Position numbers and translations under genes: made by a program. A stretch of 64,000 nucleotides of DNA from Fratercula arctica (Eukaryota > Chordata > Aves > Charadriiformes > Alcidae), in NCBI GenBank assembly GCA_947846985.1, contig CANTUZ010000012.1, forward strand, positions 24,328,135-24,392,134, read 5' to 3'. Under the pieces are notes generated by a model. The model did no database searches. It saw only the letters and a program-made list of their open reading frames with translations, and was not told where the DNA came from. Shown here piece after piece: positions 12,401-24,492 of the stretch; the first letter of the stretch is position 1, and every line of letters begins with the position of its first letter.

Positions 12401-13534
12401 ACAGTCTTTTTTTTTTTTTTTTTTGCATTATTCCCTCCACTGAATTATGCTATCTTAATTTCAAAACAAAATTAAAGGACTATACTGTGAAGAGCAGTGT
12501 ATTGGTGCGTGTCACAACTGTAATAAATAGCATTATAGAAAAATTGCCCATCTAGCATAAACTGTTATGAATTTAAATACCGATTAGTCTGCTGAAGACA
12601 GTACTTGTAAACTGGTTTTCCAAACACCAAATAATTTCTGTTGTTGCTTACATGCAACTGCCTTGTTAAAATTCTCTTTGCAAGGTATGAACAATCTTTT
12701 ACTAGTTATGACAACAAATATCTGAGGGACTGCTAGATCAATTATTTGGTAATCCTTAAATCAAAGATAGATCACAATTAGTTCTTTGGAATTCAGACCA
12801 GAAGTATGCAGTTCTGCATATACCTAACCAGCTGACTATTTTGTTCCCAGTCAAACCTGTTGTAGAAATAAACAATCTGAACGCATTTCAGGAGTGAGTT
12901 ACTAGAGGAAAGTTAATGATAATCCCAAGGTGACACAGCACAGATAAAACAAACTTTATTGCAGACCCGAACGGTTATTTTTTATTGCTTTTAGTGAAAT
13001 TATAGTCTCACTAAAGGTAGACTGCTTTGGGTTACTTTGTGTGGGGAGAGATTAACAGCAGTCTTAAATCAGCTGAAAAATTAGGGAATTCTCAACAAAT
13101 GATTGCATAGCGTTAAATCAGAGAATTTCAGATTCCATGTAGCATCAACAATCAAAAGTATTTCTGCAAGTCTCTTTTTAAAAGAGAGTCAACATCAAAT
13201 AACATATGTTTACTGGAAGCCTATGAAAAAATAGTTTGCAAAAAACCTGATTATTTGACATTAGTTAATAACAGGTAGCACTGCCTTATTCAAACCCATA
13301 GAGAACTTGACTTCTTGAAAAGCAATTCCTTATCTAGCATCATATCTTACACTTATTTTGCACAGATTACTTTGCAAAACAAGGTTCTGTATTGTGCACA
13401 CCTTTGCAGAGCAATCTCTTATAAAATTATCTTGTAGAGATAAATGAAATGAATGATTAGACCAGCATGACATGGACAAAGCCATTCCCAAAATAAGCTA
13501 ATTTGATCAAAGTGAAGCAGTTGCGCAAACTTAC
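9444..13534 (-). other. CAMSAP2: CAMSAP2 intron 5 (about 4.1 kb)
   Basis: This AT-rich intron runs from the gtaagt donor of the microexon to the attgtag acceptor of exon 6. It includes a T18 run (12407-12424), a more GC-rich block at about 10.38-10.72 kb with overlapping short ORFs on both strands, and, at 9740-9796, a potential hairpin sharing 13 nt with the miR-181 5' end. Nothing else is recognisable. Confidence 0.85.
12407..12424. repeat. T18 homopolymer
   Basis: This is a simple run in intron 5, with no associated element seen. Confidence 0.9.
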
Positions 13535-13567
13535 AGGAACCAGTTTCCAAAACCATTTGGTAGGAGA
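13535..13567 (-). CDS. CAMSAP2: CAMSAP2 33-nt microexon (exon 5)
   Basis: This 33-bp, phase-0 exon encodes SPTKWFWKLVP. It matches the short segment (SPSKWFWKLVP, from memory) found just before the CH domain in some mammalian CAMSAP2 isoforms and absent from others. It is framed by a textbook acceptor (sense cttcctctgaag) and a consensus donor (gtaagt). Skipping it joins exon 4's GGQK directly to exon 6's ARYRKEQ in frame, so inclusion would add a basic/aromatic patch next to the CH domain without changing the rest of the protein. The long intronic pyrimidine tract upstream contains TGC motifs 12-14, 34-36 and 41-43 nt before the exon, which suggests neural regulation. The overlapping minus-strand ORF in another frame is not real. 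Identification rests on an 11-residue match at the expected place; inclusion pattern is inferred. Confidence 0.93.
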
Positions 13568-13625
13568 CTTCAGAGGAAGCAGTAGGAAAAAAGAATAAAA
13601 GCAAAAAGCAAAGAAAAAAAAGGAA
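13552..13625 (-). promoter_or_regulatory. Candidate splicing-regulatory tract of the microexon
   Basis: On the sense strand, the 57 nt upstream of the 33-nt exon are almost all pyrimidine, with ttctttgctttttgctttta and a proximal ctactgcttcctctgaag. Established knowledge: SRRM4 (nSR100) promotes neural microexons through UGC motifs close to the 3' splice site, and PTBP1 represses such exons through CU-rich tracts. The arrangement fits both. No experiment is available here, so the regulation is inference. Confidence 0.55.
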
Positions 13626-16600
13626 CAATTTATCAGATTTCATAAATTACTTTAACATTCTCAGTTTTGTATAACAGTGAATTGTAATTTAATGGTAAGC
13701 ATTAGTGCACTGTAACCTCTGCGTATTGAGCTAATTAGCAGAAATAACACTGGAGAAATATGTCTGCAGTCTGTAGATCGACATTATAATTTTCCCACAT
13801 GAACAGGTAAGATTGTCAGATCAATGCAGTTTTATTTAATGCTTTCACACATCTAATTGTACCCTACATCTGCAATCCGACTGAAGAATTCATTTGAGAC
13901 TTGAAGTCATGATATCACAAGTATCAAAATGAACTCCGGCAGCACACATGGGGAAGCAGGGAAGCTAAGGCAATGAAAAAAAGGTATAAACACACTGTAG
14001 TACAGTACAACCAATTGCAGTGAAGTTTGCATTAGTTACTTCAAGCCAAACAGTTATGTTTACAACATTTAACAATATTTTTAAACAATCATATGACAAT
14101 TTTCAGAACAACAAAAGGTGCAGGCAGTTATATTTTTGCAATGACAAATCACATTAGCATCAGCTGCATGATGTGCAATGACCCGAAATGTAGATGCAGT
14201 TTTGACTACTGGCAGAGAAATGATCAGAGCTGATACAATTCTAAACTCATACGTGATAAAAAAATACGACAACAAATTATAAAGAAAAGGTTTTACAAAT
14301 ATAAAATTTGACCTACAAGCTTAATCCTAAACACGCTGAAGTCAACTAATTTTTCTGTAACTCTGTACATTAGTCTGGCATAATACTTCTACTATTAAGG
14401 AAAAAAAAAATAATCACGTATCAGTATTATAAATACACACGGAAAACTTCACTGCTATTGATTTCAGTGTAGAAATTTAAAAAAAAAATAATCAAACCAG
14501 TTACCAAAGTGCAGGAAAGAATTATTATTAAAATACTGCACTGCTATAAAACCCTTAACATAACTGTACTAATGAAACAAAGCTTTTACATAAAAAAAGC
14601 TATTGTACACAAAAGGGTGTGCATTAGTAACATGACTATTCTCAACATTCTTCTCCTCCATTTAACTGAACTGTTACAGTGGAGAATCACAAAGCCACTT
14701 ATAAGACATGAACTACAAGATATATGTTCGTGTGTGGCTCTAGACATTTCAGTCACACCCAACTAAAGCACTTTCCAAAGGGTTCAGTTTCTCTTCACCA
14801 CACTGAAATACAGTCAACGTATGGAAAAGCGTGTGAATTCAAAAACAAATTATCTTAATTTTCAACTGCAATCGGAAATTCTAAACCATATTACAGACCA
14901 AGGTTTTAGGTAAATGGACTGAGATCAGACCTGGGCTGACTAGTGTTCTACTTAACACTAATAGGAACATATTTGATTTATCAAGGTGAAGCGTATTTCA
15001 GACTTGGACTCAAAAGGTTCATCAATAACTATTTAATGATAGGCTGAAGAATTACTCTTTGGAAAAAAGCACACACTTGTTTCAGTTCCAAAGGCTAGCT
15101 CTCTGTTACAGCACAAACTGAACTCAAAACTAGCAATCCAATATATATTTTTATTTGTCCACTTGGCTGAAACTGTGGTTGAGATTACTCTGAATATGCT
15201 TTAAGAGACTGAAAATAATCAAGTTTTAATTCAAACAGACTATAAGATTTATAAATATACACTTTGTAAAGGCACTTAAAGAAAAGAGACAAAGAAAAGC
15301 TGAAATCTCTTGGGCAACATAATGGGAATTCAATGTCTGTTGAATTGGTGCTTTATATCAACACAAATAAACTTTTTTCCCCTGTAACTTATTAAAAAAA
15401 AAAATCAGTCACTACAAAACAAACTGAGCAGAGAATCCTGACTTCTCCCAATATTTAAAAAACATAAAAACAAATAATAACAAAACAAAAAAACAACACC
15501 AAAGAACAAAACAGTCCCTCAGGTTGAAGCCTTACAGTTTTACAAGATTGTAAAGATTTAATTCCCCCTAACAAAAAGTTTTAAACGTGACTGTGATAAA
15601 TTTAACTCGACATAAATTCATCCTATGAGGCCAAAAAATGACAGTCATGCCCTTCATTAAATACTTGTTTCTGCTGTCTTCCTTGCACCATCATTTGTGT
15701 TCATGCAGCTGTGCATTAATTGCATTAATTGGATCAAGAAGCTGATCCCGCTGCAAATTTTTCTTCTTGCCAGGTTAGCTTTTGCTAGCAGTAGGGATTT
15801 ATGACACATTGAATTGAAAGTGGAACTATGGTGTTAGTGTTTTACCTCCACACAAAAAGTTGCACTGTTTAAACTAATTAAAAAAAAAAACCAAACATTT
15901 AAAGAATTCAGGTGTTTGGATGAGTACTCTTACATTTGTTTCTCTCACAGGATTTGCATTGATTTGGCATAAAGCTGTTAAGACTGATTCAGTCTAAATC
16001 ACAAAAGCAGATGGAAAAATAACAGGTTTTTGAGAAAGCTTCAACTAAATTGAAAATCAGTAGTTTAACCAGTGCAACTGTACATTCACTACATATTATT
16101 CAATGGAAGCCTGAAAACCAAAGCTATTCACTACAAAACTTGAAATCCTAATTCTGAAAGAAGATGCAGAGACTCTACCAGAAAAAGACGAGGTTACCAC
16201 AAATCACCGGCTGATCAAGATCCACAGAGGACTACCTGGAACTAAAAATCATACAAACTCCTTCCTCTCTTATCTTCTACAGGAAGCTAGCAGCAGAAGA
16301 AAGTGAAGGAAAACGAAAGCAATCTCATAATCTGTTTTTATCCAGAAACAGAAAATAGGTGTATCTTATCAGTTATATTATTTATTAATCTGTGTATATG
16401 ACGCTTAAAATTTTTAGAAATGTAGAGATTTACTATTTATTGCAAAAAGGTTCACTGCAGATTGTAACAAAATAGTAAGACACTGATTTGGCAGGCTTGA
16501 GGATTATATTGAAATTATTTTTCACAACTAATAAGTTTATGAATTTATCACAGTAGGAAATTATAAAATAATTTAAAAGTCTGCTCATTAACTTTGTTTC

Positions 16601-19600
16601 ACCTTTTAGGTAAGTAACTTTGCTGCTTCTTGGCCAAAAATTAAAACGATCTATTCTTCCCATGTTTGTTTGGCCAACTCTCTACATCAGCAGAAGAGGC
16701 ATTCTTAATTTAAATTTAGTTCAGGTTCAAAACCTGACCACACCTTAGAAACTTTGAAACTTAAATATCCAAAGGTGTATGGTCAAAGCAGGAGGGAGAC
16801 TGCAAAGTTTCTTCAGTTTTGGAATGGAATCATCACCTTTTGAACTGGTAACTGTGTTGGTAACAGGGACAACCTAAATTACAAAACAGAGCCCCAGTCT
16901 GAAAAGGACGGTGGAAGACAGAAAGAGACACAATGATACGTTCCAGTTCCCCTTCATACTAAGTTTTAAAATACAAATAGAAGCAGCAGTTTGGAGTTTA
17001 AAAATATCACAGAAAATAAAACAACTGAATTTAGATACTGAGAATTAAGCTACAACTGTAATATGAGCATAGAAAATGCTATACTTAATAAATATATAGA
17101 AGTGTAATTTAATTTTTCCGTAAAAGTGGAAAACCATGTAATAATATTGCTTTAGTTAAGACAAAGGCAGAATTCAATCCCCCCCACCTTTTTTAATTTA
17201 AGAAAATATACTGATACTAATAACTAAACCCAGACATAGTATGAAATGACACGAAAAAAAAGAGAAAATCACTCTAATTAGTATTCAGATAAAAAATTAT
17301 ATTCATATTTCCGCAACACGCAAACCTGGTATAGGAATTTAGCTACGGTTATTTCACAGCTGAGATATACAAAGTAAAGTCAATGCCATAAAGTAACAGG
17401 ACATGTCACTGATTCTGTGCTATAAAAAGAGAAATACACGGACTGATATAATATGGAGACAGATAATCAGAGTCAGACACCTGGATATCTGGGAACAAAT
17501 ACTAGGAGATGCCTGACAGGAGCTACATCATAATTTAACAGAAACTCCGGTTACAAATTTTGACCAACTTGATTTGATGCAATTAATCTATCCAATGGAT
17601 CTGCATTATAGTTTTCTTTGGAAAGCTAGCATTCAGTATGATCCACAGTTAAGAAATACAGGTTTTAGTTATGGCATTTAATATGTTTCTATATCTCAGA
17701 TGCTTGCACGTGTGCAATCACCATTAGCTTTAGCAAAAGTAAGTGGAAATTTGGGAAATACTGTGAGGCACGTGACAAAAAGAATGGCTGAGATTTCAGA
17801 ATAGTAAATAGCCATCAGTTGAATTAGACTTTTTTTCCTCAAAGAAAACCTGGAGTTAAATAATCTCAATTAGTTGAAAATTTGTTGCTGTCATCCTGCA
17901 TGCAAAATAAAAAATTCAGTAATTCAACTACCTTAAATACTTCAAAATAGAGTTGACTGAATATTTCATATTCTAGACATTTTCTAGAAGCAATTTTATT
18001 CATTTTATCATTGTATTCACTGAAACTTTAATATACAAATGATATTTTGCCTCATTAGGCAAGCAATCTTATCCTCATTTTTCTCATGTACTTAAGTGTG
18101 AAGGACAGCTAACTTTCTAATAGCCTTTTAAAAAAAAAAAACAAACCAAACCAAAAAAAACCCAAACACCATAATCCACAATAAATTTACTGTCAGAAGA
18201 GACATTTAGGGGTCAGCTAGAGCCTGAGGGTTTGCCCATGCTGAGATTTTAGCTAATAACCCTACGCTAATACAACTCCCCAGCATTGAATACCTTACTT
18301 GACAATGCAGTTTATGTAGCTGAATCCCACACTGAGGCAAATAACAAAACATGTACCTGGGACAATAGTATGTAAAATTCAGTGTACAGAAGAGAAGGCC
18401 CTAATTACAATTTTTTTCATGGTATGGCAACTGTAGCATGATTTTGCTATTTTGCAAATGCATTTGTACATGGGCCAACAGAACAGGGCTCTGACTGTTA
18501 GTGATTCACAATTCATATGAAAACCACCACAAATGCATACAGCATTTTTATGTAGATGTTTTATTCCACTGGGCCCGTTTATGGGATCAGAGTTACAGGC
18601 CATATGAGTCTTTCAACGGTTGATTCAAAATGCTGACATTAAAAGGTAAATTATAAACTAAAAGCTTTATCTTGCTATTCCTAATATAAAATGCAAACTA
18701 TAAGTGAAAATAAAAATTACTGAATTTTTACAAACACAGATAATTTTATGGCATTGCTCTGATAACAATATTCTCTTTGATATATCTTTGTTTACCATAT
18801 ATTAAGGCTCTCATACACTTCTGATTTTAAAAATTATTCTCATCTTTCAACATGACCTAAAACACACGCAAAACTTCCTACTATTATTTTCAGGAAAAAG
18901 AAAAATCACTAGAGGACAGAGGATCATAGGTTACCTCCTTGTCCCCCCTTTATTTTATCTAAATTTGAGAACTGAACTTGTCAAGGACATCTTATTCTCT
19001 AGATTTCTATGCCGTTATCACTATTGAACACAGATCAAATTTTCCATATCAGGATATATGCATCAGGGTCACACTACTATTGTAAAAAATACCATTTTCT
19101 TTTGCTGAGTCACATACTAATTGGCCTTTATCATTCCTTATATTTAATTAAAAAAACCCCACAAGTACAAGGACATCCATTGCATTAATGCTTTTTGAAG
19201 CTGAACTTTTAACCTAGCCAAGTAAGATGCAACTCCTTCAGAGTAGCATTGTAAAGGAGATAGCTGCTTACGTGAAAACAGACCAGGACAGGAACTAGGA
19301 TTATAGCCTTGCAGTAGCTAGTAAATCTCTTCTGCATTCAAGTGCAGGGATTATACTAAAGGATGTTCAAACTGATTACTAACTCCCCAATAATAATTAT
19401 ATCACAATAGGATAAATGATCTCATTCTGAAGCAAGCAATTTTACATACTATGGAACTGTATGCTATCCTTGTGTATTTTGATGGGTATAATGCTATTTA
19501 ATTAACTGTGCTCCGCAGACAAAAGGAAAAAAAAAAATCCTGTTAGGAAAGGGAACAAGCATAATCTGTTTTTATTGTATATATAATAAAACCTGCAATC

Positions 19601-20083
19601 GACCAGTATTTTGGATTATAGCCAGAGCAATGCTTCCCATGATGCCACATACAGATTTCTGTTTGGAAATACATGCAGTTCACAAGAAAAAAATATTAAA
19701 AATCATGAATAAAAATGTGGTGGTCTTTTTATATCAGATCTGACTACAGTTTTAATTAATTCGAAAGTATTCGTTAATTTTAATAAGTTTCTTAGGACTA
19801 ACATAACGTACGTTTCCCTGCTATCAAAGATCTATTTGTCAAAAAGGACAAGGGGGAATAAAAAGTGCAACTCTATTAGTGTTAAATTTAAATGGATATT
19901 TTCAAGGAAATGATAAAACTAATAACAAAATGACTGAATACTAAACGTTTGCTTTCTTTAACAAGCAGTTAAAAGTTCAATGTCTGCAAATGAATCTTCA
20001 CCTATACATACTGTGTGCAAGTATTTTTTGTTTTCAGATAAATGCTTATCCTTGTTAAAAAATATTTTAACTCCTACACCTAC
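13568..20083 (-). other. CAMSAP2: CAMSAP2 intron 4 (about 6.5 kb)
   Basis: This intron lies between exon 4 and the microexon. Its 3' end (13568-13625) is a long pyrimidine tract on the sense strand, interrupted by TGC motifs. It holds A/C-rich low-complexity stretches (15461-15512, 18129-18168), a cluster of homeodomain-type motifs at about 15.70-15.79 kb, and an evenly composed, non-repetitive segment at 14.04-14.28 kb that might be a conserved element. I see no coding exon, mobile element or RNA gene. Confidence 0.85.
18129..18168. repeat. A/C-rich low-complexity tract
   Basis: A run of A is followed by acaaaccaaaccaaaaaaaa-type sequence. Such A-rich CCAA tracts recur at 15461-15512, 59074-59133 and 62033-62095, and seem characteristic of this genome's intronic DNA. 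Confidence 0.8.
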
Positions 20084-20167
20084 CTTTTGACCTCCTGCAG
20101 ATTCTCCACCATGATGGTCTTTTAGTTTTTGTTCCTGTTCCATTATGTCTTTCAAATGTTCATTTAC
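20084..20167 (-). CDS. CAMSAP2: CAMSAP2 exon 4 (pre-CH linker)
   Basis: This 84-bp, phase-0 exon encodes 28 residues: VNEHLKDIMEQEQKLKDHH followed by GGESAGGQK. The first 19 residues form a charged helix conserved across vertebrate CAMSAP2. The last nine are a Gly-rich stretch that differs from the mammalian version I remember, so it is likely a flexible linker. The acceptor is sense cgtctctag, unusually followed by GTAAATG so that the exon itself begins with GT; the donor is gtaggt. The exon is a multiple of three, as is the next one, so either may be skipped without a frameshift. Confidence 0.96.
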
Positions 20168-20835
20168 CTAGAGACGAAACAGTTTATTCAGTGGTCTGTT
20201 CCAAGAAACAAGTCATGGAAATTAGAAGTTTTCAAAAGGTCTATAAATCCCTACCACCGAGCTAACTGAAAAGATTAAACAAATATTTCAGACTATAGCC
20301 CTGAAGCATAATCAGCAAATGTCAGCTTCAGATGCAGCCTGGGGTCACTAGTTGTTAGCTTTACATTGTATAAACTAACTTGATCCTTACTATGTTCTAC
20401 CACATTTGATTACGAGTGTATCCTTGTTACTTGATTTGATTACGCAGTGAAGGCAGATGACTTCAAGCAAGATGTGTTCAAATACAAACAGAATACCTTG
20501 GTTTTAAATCACGATAAATCCCACAATAAGAAAGACAAAAAGAGACCCTCAAGCATCCATCATGGGATCTCAATATGATAGTGACTGCTACGATGTCATA
20601 TGTAATGTATATTATAGTATTTTATTTAGACTTCCCATTTATTTGGTTCACATGACATGTTTCATTTTTTTCCGCAAGCTTTGCTTTTTATTATCCAAAC
20701 ACAGCAGATTAAGAAATAGCCTGTATCAGACCCAGTCTTGATATACCTACATACATACATATCCTACCCACTCATCTCTAATCGAAGCACATGGAGTACA
20801 AAGACAATCCCAGCTTGCTTTTCCAGTACTCATAC
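20168..20835 (-). other. CAMSAP2: CAMSAP2 intron 3 (668 bp)
   Basis: This is the only short intron in the window, bounded by gtatga and ctctag. It is AT-rich with no ORF or repeat of note, apart from two copies of TTTGATTACG about 35 bp apart near 20.41-20.45 kb and a short ACAT-type run near 20.75 kb. Confidence 0.9.
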
Positions 20836-20997
20836 CTTGTTTATCCAGTACATAACAGCATCCTCAATGTCATAAGGTAGATCTGTAGCTTGGAAGAAGG
20901 ATGAATACTGCTGAGTGCACGTAATCACTTTCTCAACGCTGACCATCTCTACAGTATATGCCATCATAAGAGTATCGATCATGGCCAAGTGAGCACT
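20836..20997 (-). CDS. CAMSAP2: CAMSAP2 exon 3 (N-terminal region)
   Basis: This 162-bp, phase-0 exon encodes exactly 54 residues. It begins SAHLAMIDTLMMAYTVEMVS, contains QQYSSFFQATDLPYDIED and ends AVMYWINK. The sequence continues directly from exon 2's PIQM and is nearly identical to vertebrate CAMSAP2. The segment is helical and leucine/methionine-rich and precedes the CH domain; no catalytic role is known. The acceptor is sense ctgtttgtag and the donor gtatga is only moderately strong. A run of 26 T (sense strand) lies 34-59 nt upstream of the acceptor, beyond the immediate pyrimidine tract. Confidence 0.97.
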
Positions 20998-21025
20998 CTA
21001 CAAACAGAAGTAGCAATTAGTTTGC

Positions 21026-21030
<5 letters not shown>

Positions 21031-21056
<26 letters not shown>
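21031..21056. repeat. A26 homopolymer (T26 on sense strand) near exon 3 acceptor
   Basis: This uninterrupted run of 26 A on the plus strand lies 34-59 nt upstream of CAMSAP2 exon 3 in transcript sense, so it reads as poly-U in the pre-mRNA. Confidence 0.95.
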
Positions 21057-24000
21057 TCACTTTCTTACATATTGTTTCTGAACATAGCCATATACATGCT
21101 AAAACCAAAGGAAAGTGCTGCAAGTTTTCTGTCTGGTTGTCAGTTTTTGAATGAAAGACAAATGAAGACAAACACATGTAATAGATTTGAGAACGCCATA
21201 CAAAGCACAGGGACATTAATTAAAAAAATGCTTACTGCAAATTAAAATAACTTGTCTAACAAAATTAACACCAAGAATAAAGAACTGGAAATGGAAAGAG
21301 AAAGCAATTTCAATGATTCAAACATTATATCACTTTTAACAGAGCTAAAGAGATCTTTTAAATTCGTCACCCTAGCGAAAACAAAAACCCCTGCCTGATC
21401 AATGTTATTTGTACTGGAAATAAAAGCTGAGCCTGCCTGGTAAACAACCTTAATCATCATGAAAATGCTGCATTAATAAGTGGAAATTTATCTATTTTTG
21501 AAGTCATAATCCAGGAACAAGACAACTATACTAACCTTAAATAAAGAACCAGCGGATATATATGCACAACTAGGTTTAAAATAAGCTTACTGACAAATAA
21601 AGTATAGCTTCTATTAAAAGAGGAAGTATATTTCTCCTGGTGTTGTTATGTATTGAAATGGCTATTTCACAGTTTGTAATAATTAAAAACAAACAAACCA
21701 GCCCCCTCCCTCCCCCCAACTACAACAACAAGAGGATGAAAACCAGGATTTACATTAGATTCTTGCAACTGAATAAGAAAATGATGGCAGTTTGTAGAGG
21801 CAGTGCCTACAGCTAAACAGATTTGTTTCTGCTTCATGATAAGAACAGCTAAGTATTAAGCAACATTTCCCATGAACCAGAACAATTTCCAAATACTGTT
21901 TTTTTTTTTTTTTTAAAACATTGCCTTTAAACACAGCTCATGATGCAACCAAAGATCCCAAACACTTGTTAACATCACCACTTCAATTCTATAAAAAAAA
22001 ATATTCATATAAACATCTCACAAGGTAGCTATAACAGCCATGGTAACAGCAATGGGCAACATGACTCACACAGCAGTATGCTATCTAATCATTATCGTTA
22101 AGGTAGTATGTGCACATCATTTATCCCAGAATTCCCATCAGGAAAAAGATGAACAGATGCAGACTTTGTGCCGCCCTTAGTGTTTGTATCGCTGACATAA
22201 GTGATGATGCTGACCTCAGAAGCACGCAGCAGCACATACCTTCTTTAAAAAATGCAGTTGATTGCTTTGACAAAAAAAGGCAAACGGTACTAACTTTATC
22301 TACTAAGTCACAAAACTGTTCCTGACAGCCAACCTTCCTGGAACGAGCTTATTCTCTCAGACCCTGGATGTGAACCGAGAGCCCCCTGTCTGCCCGCCAC
22401 TCCATCCATGCTCCTAGCACAAGTAGTGTAACTAGGCTGGGAACCTGCGCCTCTTCACCCCTGCCAACATTGACTCACTCAGAATAAACTCTTTTCACCA
22501 TATTCATCTGCCTTAGCAATTTATTTACAGACCTTTAGTAGACAACTACTGATACAAACTCTTAGGTGCAAATGAAGCAAAGCGCTGGGGAGCTGAATTC
22601 TTACCATGCAGTAATTAAAAAGGAAAAGACAGAGGGTATTGCCCACGACCAGTCTCCTGAGGAACCTGCGCTCCAGCGTGAAATACGGCAATTCTATGCA
22701 CACACGCGCAAGAGTCACTCCTCTGTTGGGCCAGCAATGCAGTGCAGAGAAGGAGCTGAGACAGAGTATCACATTAACTACTAGTAAACTCCCAAAACCT
22801 TGTGACAGATTGCAGAGCCCTGGTCAGGCATATGAACCCACGCAGCTCTGCAGGAGTTTCCAGCTCTGATTGCAGAAGGGTAGTTTAGCAAGTGTAAAAC
22901 AGGAAGAAAGAAGGGAAGACTTGGATTGTCTCTGACGTCCAGGTGTCACGGCTCTAACAGTCCTTCCTTGCTATATCTTTGCTGCCTAGTCTGAATGGCA
23001 CCTGGGTTAAAACGTGCCATTTCCAGAACCTCTCCAGGAAAAAAAAAAAAGAAAAAGAAAAAAACCCAGATAGTAAAATAGCAAGAAAATGCTGGATTTG
23101 CTTTTCAAGAGGAGGTAGTGCACAAAATGTGTTTGCCAGTCAGACATAAGAGTGGCCTCGTATGGAGTGCCACTGCTAGAGGTGTGCTAAGAGTCCTTTG
23201 TGGTGACCCAGAACCGCTGGGACTGCCCGCTGCACAAGAAGGTTGTTTTCGTCCCCCACCTGCAGGGTGGACACAGCCTTCCAGTTGAGGTCTGACAACC
23301 AAGGAAGCTCCAAGCAGGTTTGGAAGCAGAATCTTCTTCCCCAGCCCTTGATCCATGACTAGTTCACTGACTACTGTGCCTGTGCTCTGAGACCGGCCTG
23401 CAAGAAAAGCAATCACTGCCAGAGTAACTCCCTCCCAGAGGGCATTTACTCGCCTTCACCTCCCATCCTGGATCACCACTTTCTCTCTAAAACTTGATCA
23501 TGCCTATAAAGTGGCTTGCCAATGGAGAGAGAAAGCCACTGAAGTGTTGCTGAAACTTCTAATACATTATAAATACATTAAGAAAATTAAATTATTTACA
23601 ACTAGCTCCCTAAGCCACATTTTCAATGTTTCTAGCAAATTATTAATGAACTGCAAACTACTTAAGCAAACAGAGGGAACAATGAAAGGAATGAGTTTAG
23701 ATAATGCTCCGTACTATCAGAACTAGGGGTAGTAAACTTTTACTTGCACTTACTGGATCCATGTCACAACTCTTTATTTTATATAAGCTATCAAACACAA
23801 GCATCTTTTGAGTGTCAAAAGTTGACTCCGAATTATTTTCTTCATAATCCAGGCAGGATACTCAAAAGGAGATTTTTTTTTTAAATGGTAAATAATAAAA
23901 AGAAGAATTTGAGTCAGCTTGCATCTATTATCCTAAGAAACAAACTACAAAATTGCTATTTTCCCAGTTAGCAAAACAGAACTTTATTTTATAAATAATT

Positions 24001-24471
24001 TATTTACTAATAAAAATATTTAAAAACATGAACATCTATGGATAAGCACGTAAGATAACTTATACCTAAAATAGTTGTTTGTTTGTTTTTAAAGAAGGAG
24101 GTACAGAAAGAGAAAACTTTAATTCCAGATACAGCTCTACTGGTTTTCTTCCACTTACTCTGCAAAGACTCAGACAATCTGCATTCTTTTACATCTTTTA
24201 ATTCACTATGCTCAACAAGAGAGACTAAATTAAAAACTGCACTACAAAAATAGTATCCTACTGTTCCAAATACAGGGTTTATCAGCATAGCTGCTGAAGT
24301 TCTCCAAAAGAACAATTTTTAAAGACTTATACTGATAGTAAATAAAGTTCCATTTTTTGTACACCTCTCACTGAACAGCACATGTTAGGTACAGCTGAAA
24401 AAGCAAGCGGGAGAGGTCACTTTTACTAGTCGGATCTGCAATTATGACACAAGGAAGCAACCTTTCATATT

Positions 24472-24492
24472 GGGGGCGGGGAGGGGGGGAGG
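24472..24492. repeat. G-rich tract
   Basis: G runs of 5, 3 (+1) and 7 are separated by single C or A on the plus strand. It is short and quadruplex-capable, with no known element. Confidence 0.85.

Noticed and set aside
13419..13643. 74-codon minus-strand ORF over the microexon
   Set aside because: It is in a different frame (reads SYQMVLETGS where the real frame reads SPTKWFWKLVP) and ignores the splice sites.
23105..23416. 103-codon minus-strand ORF with Gly/Ser/Pro-rich product
   Set aside because: Unrecognised and explained by the GC-richer block; kept only as part of the GC-block observation.
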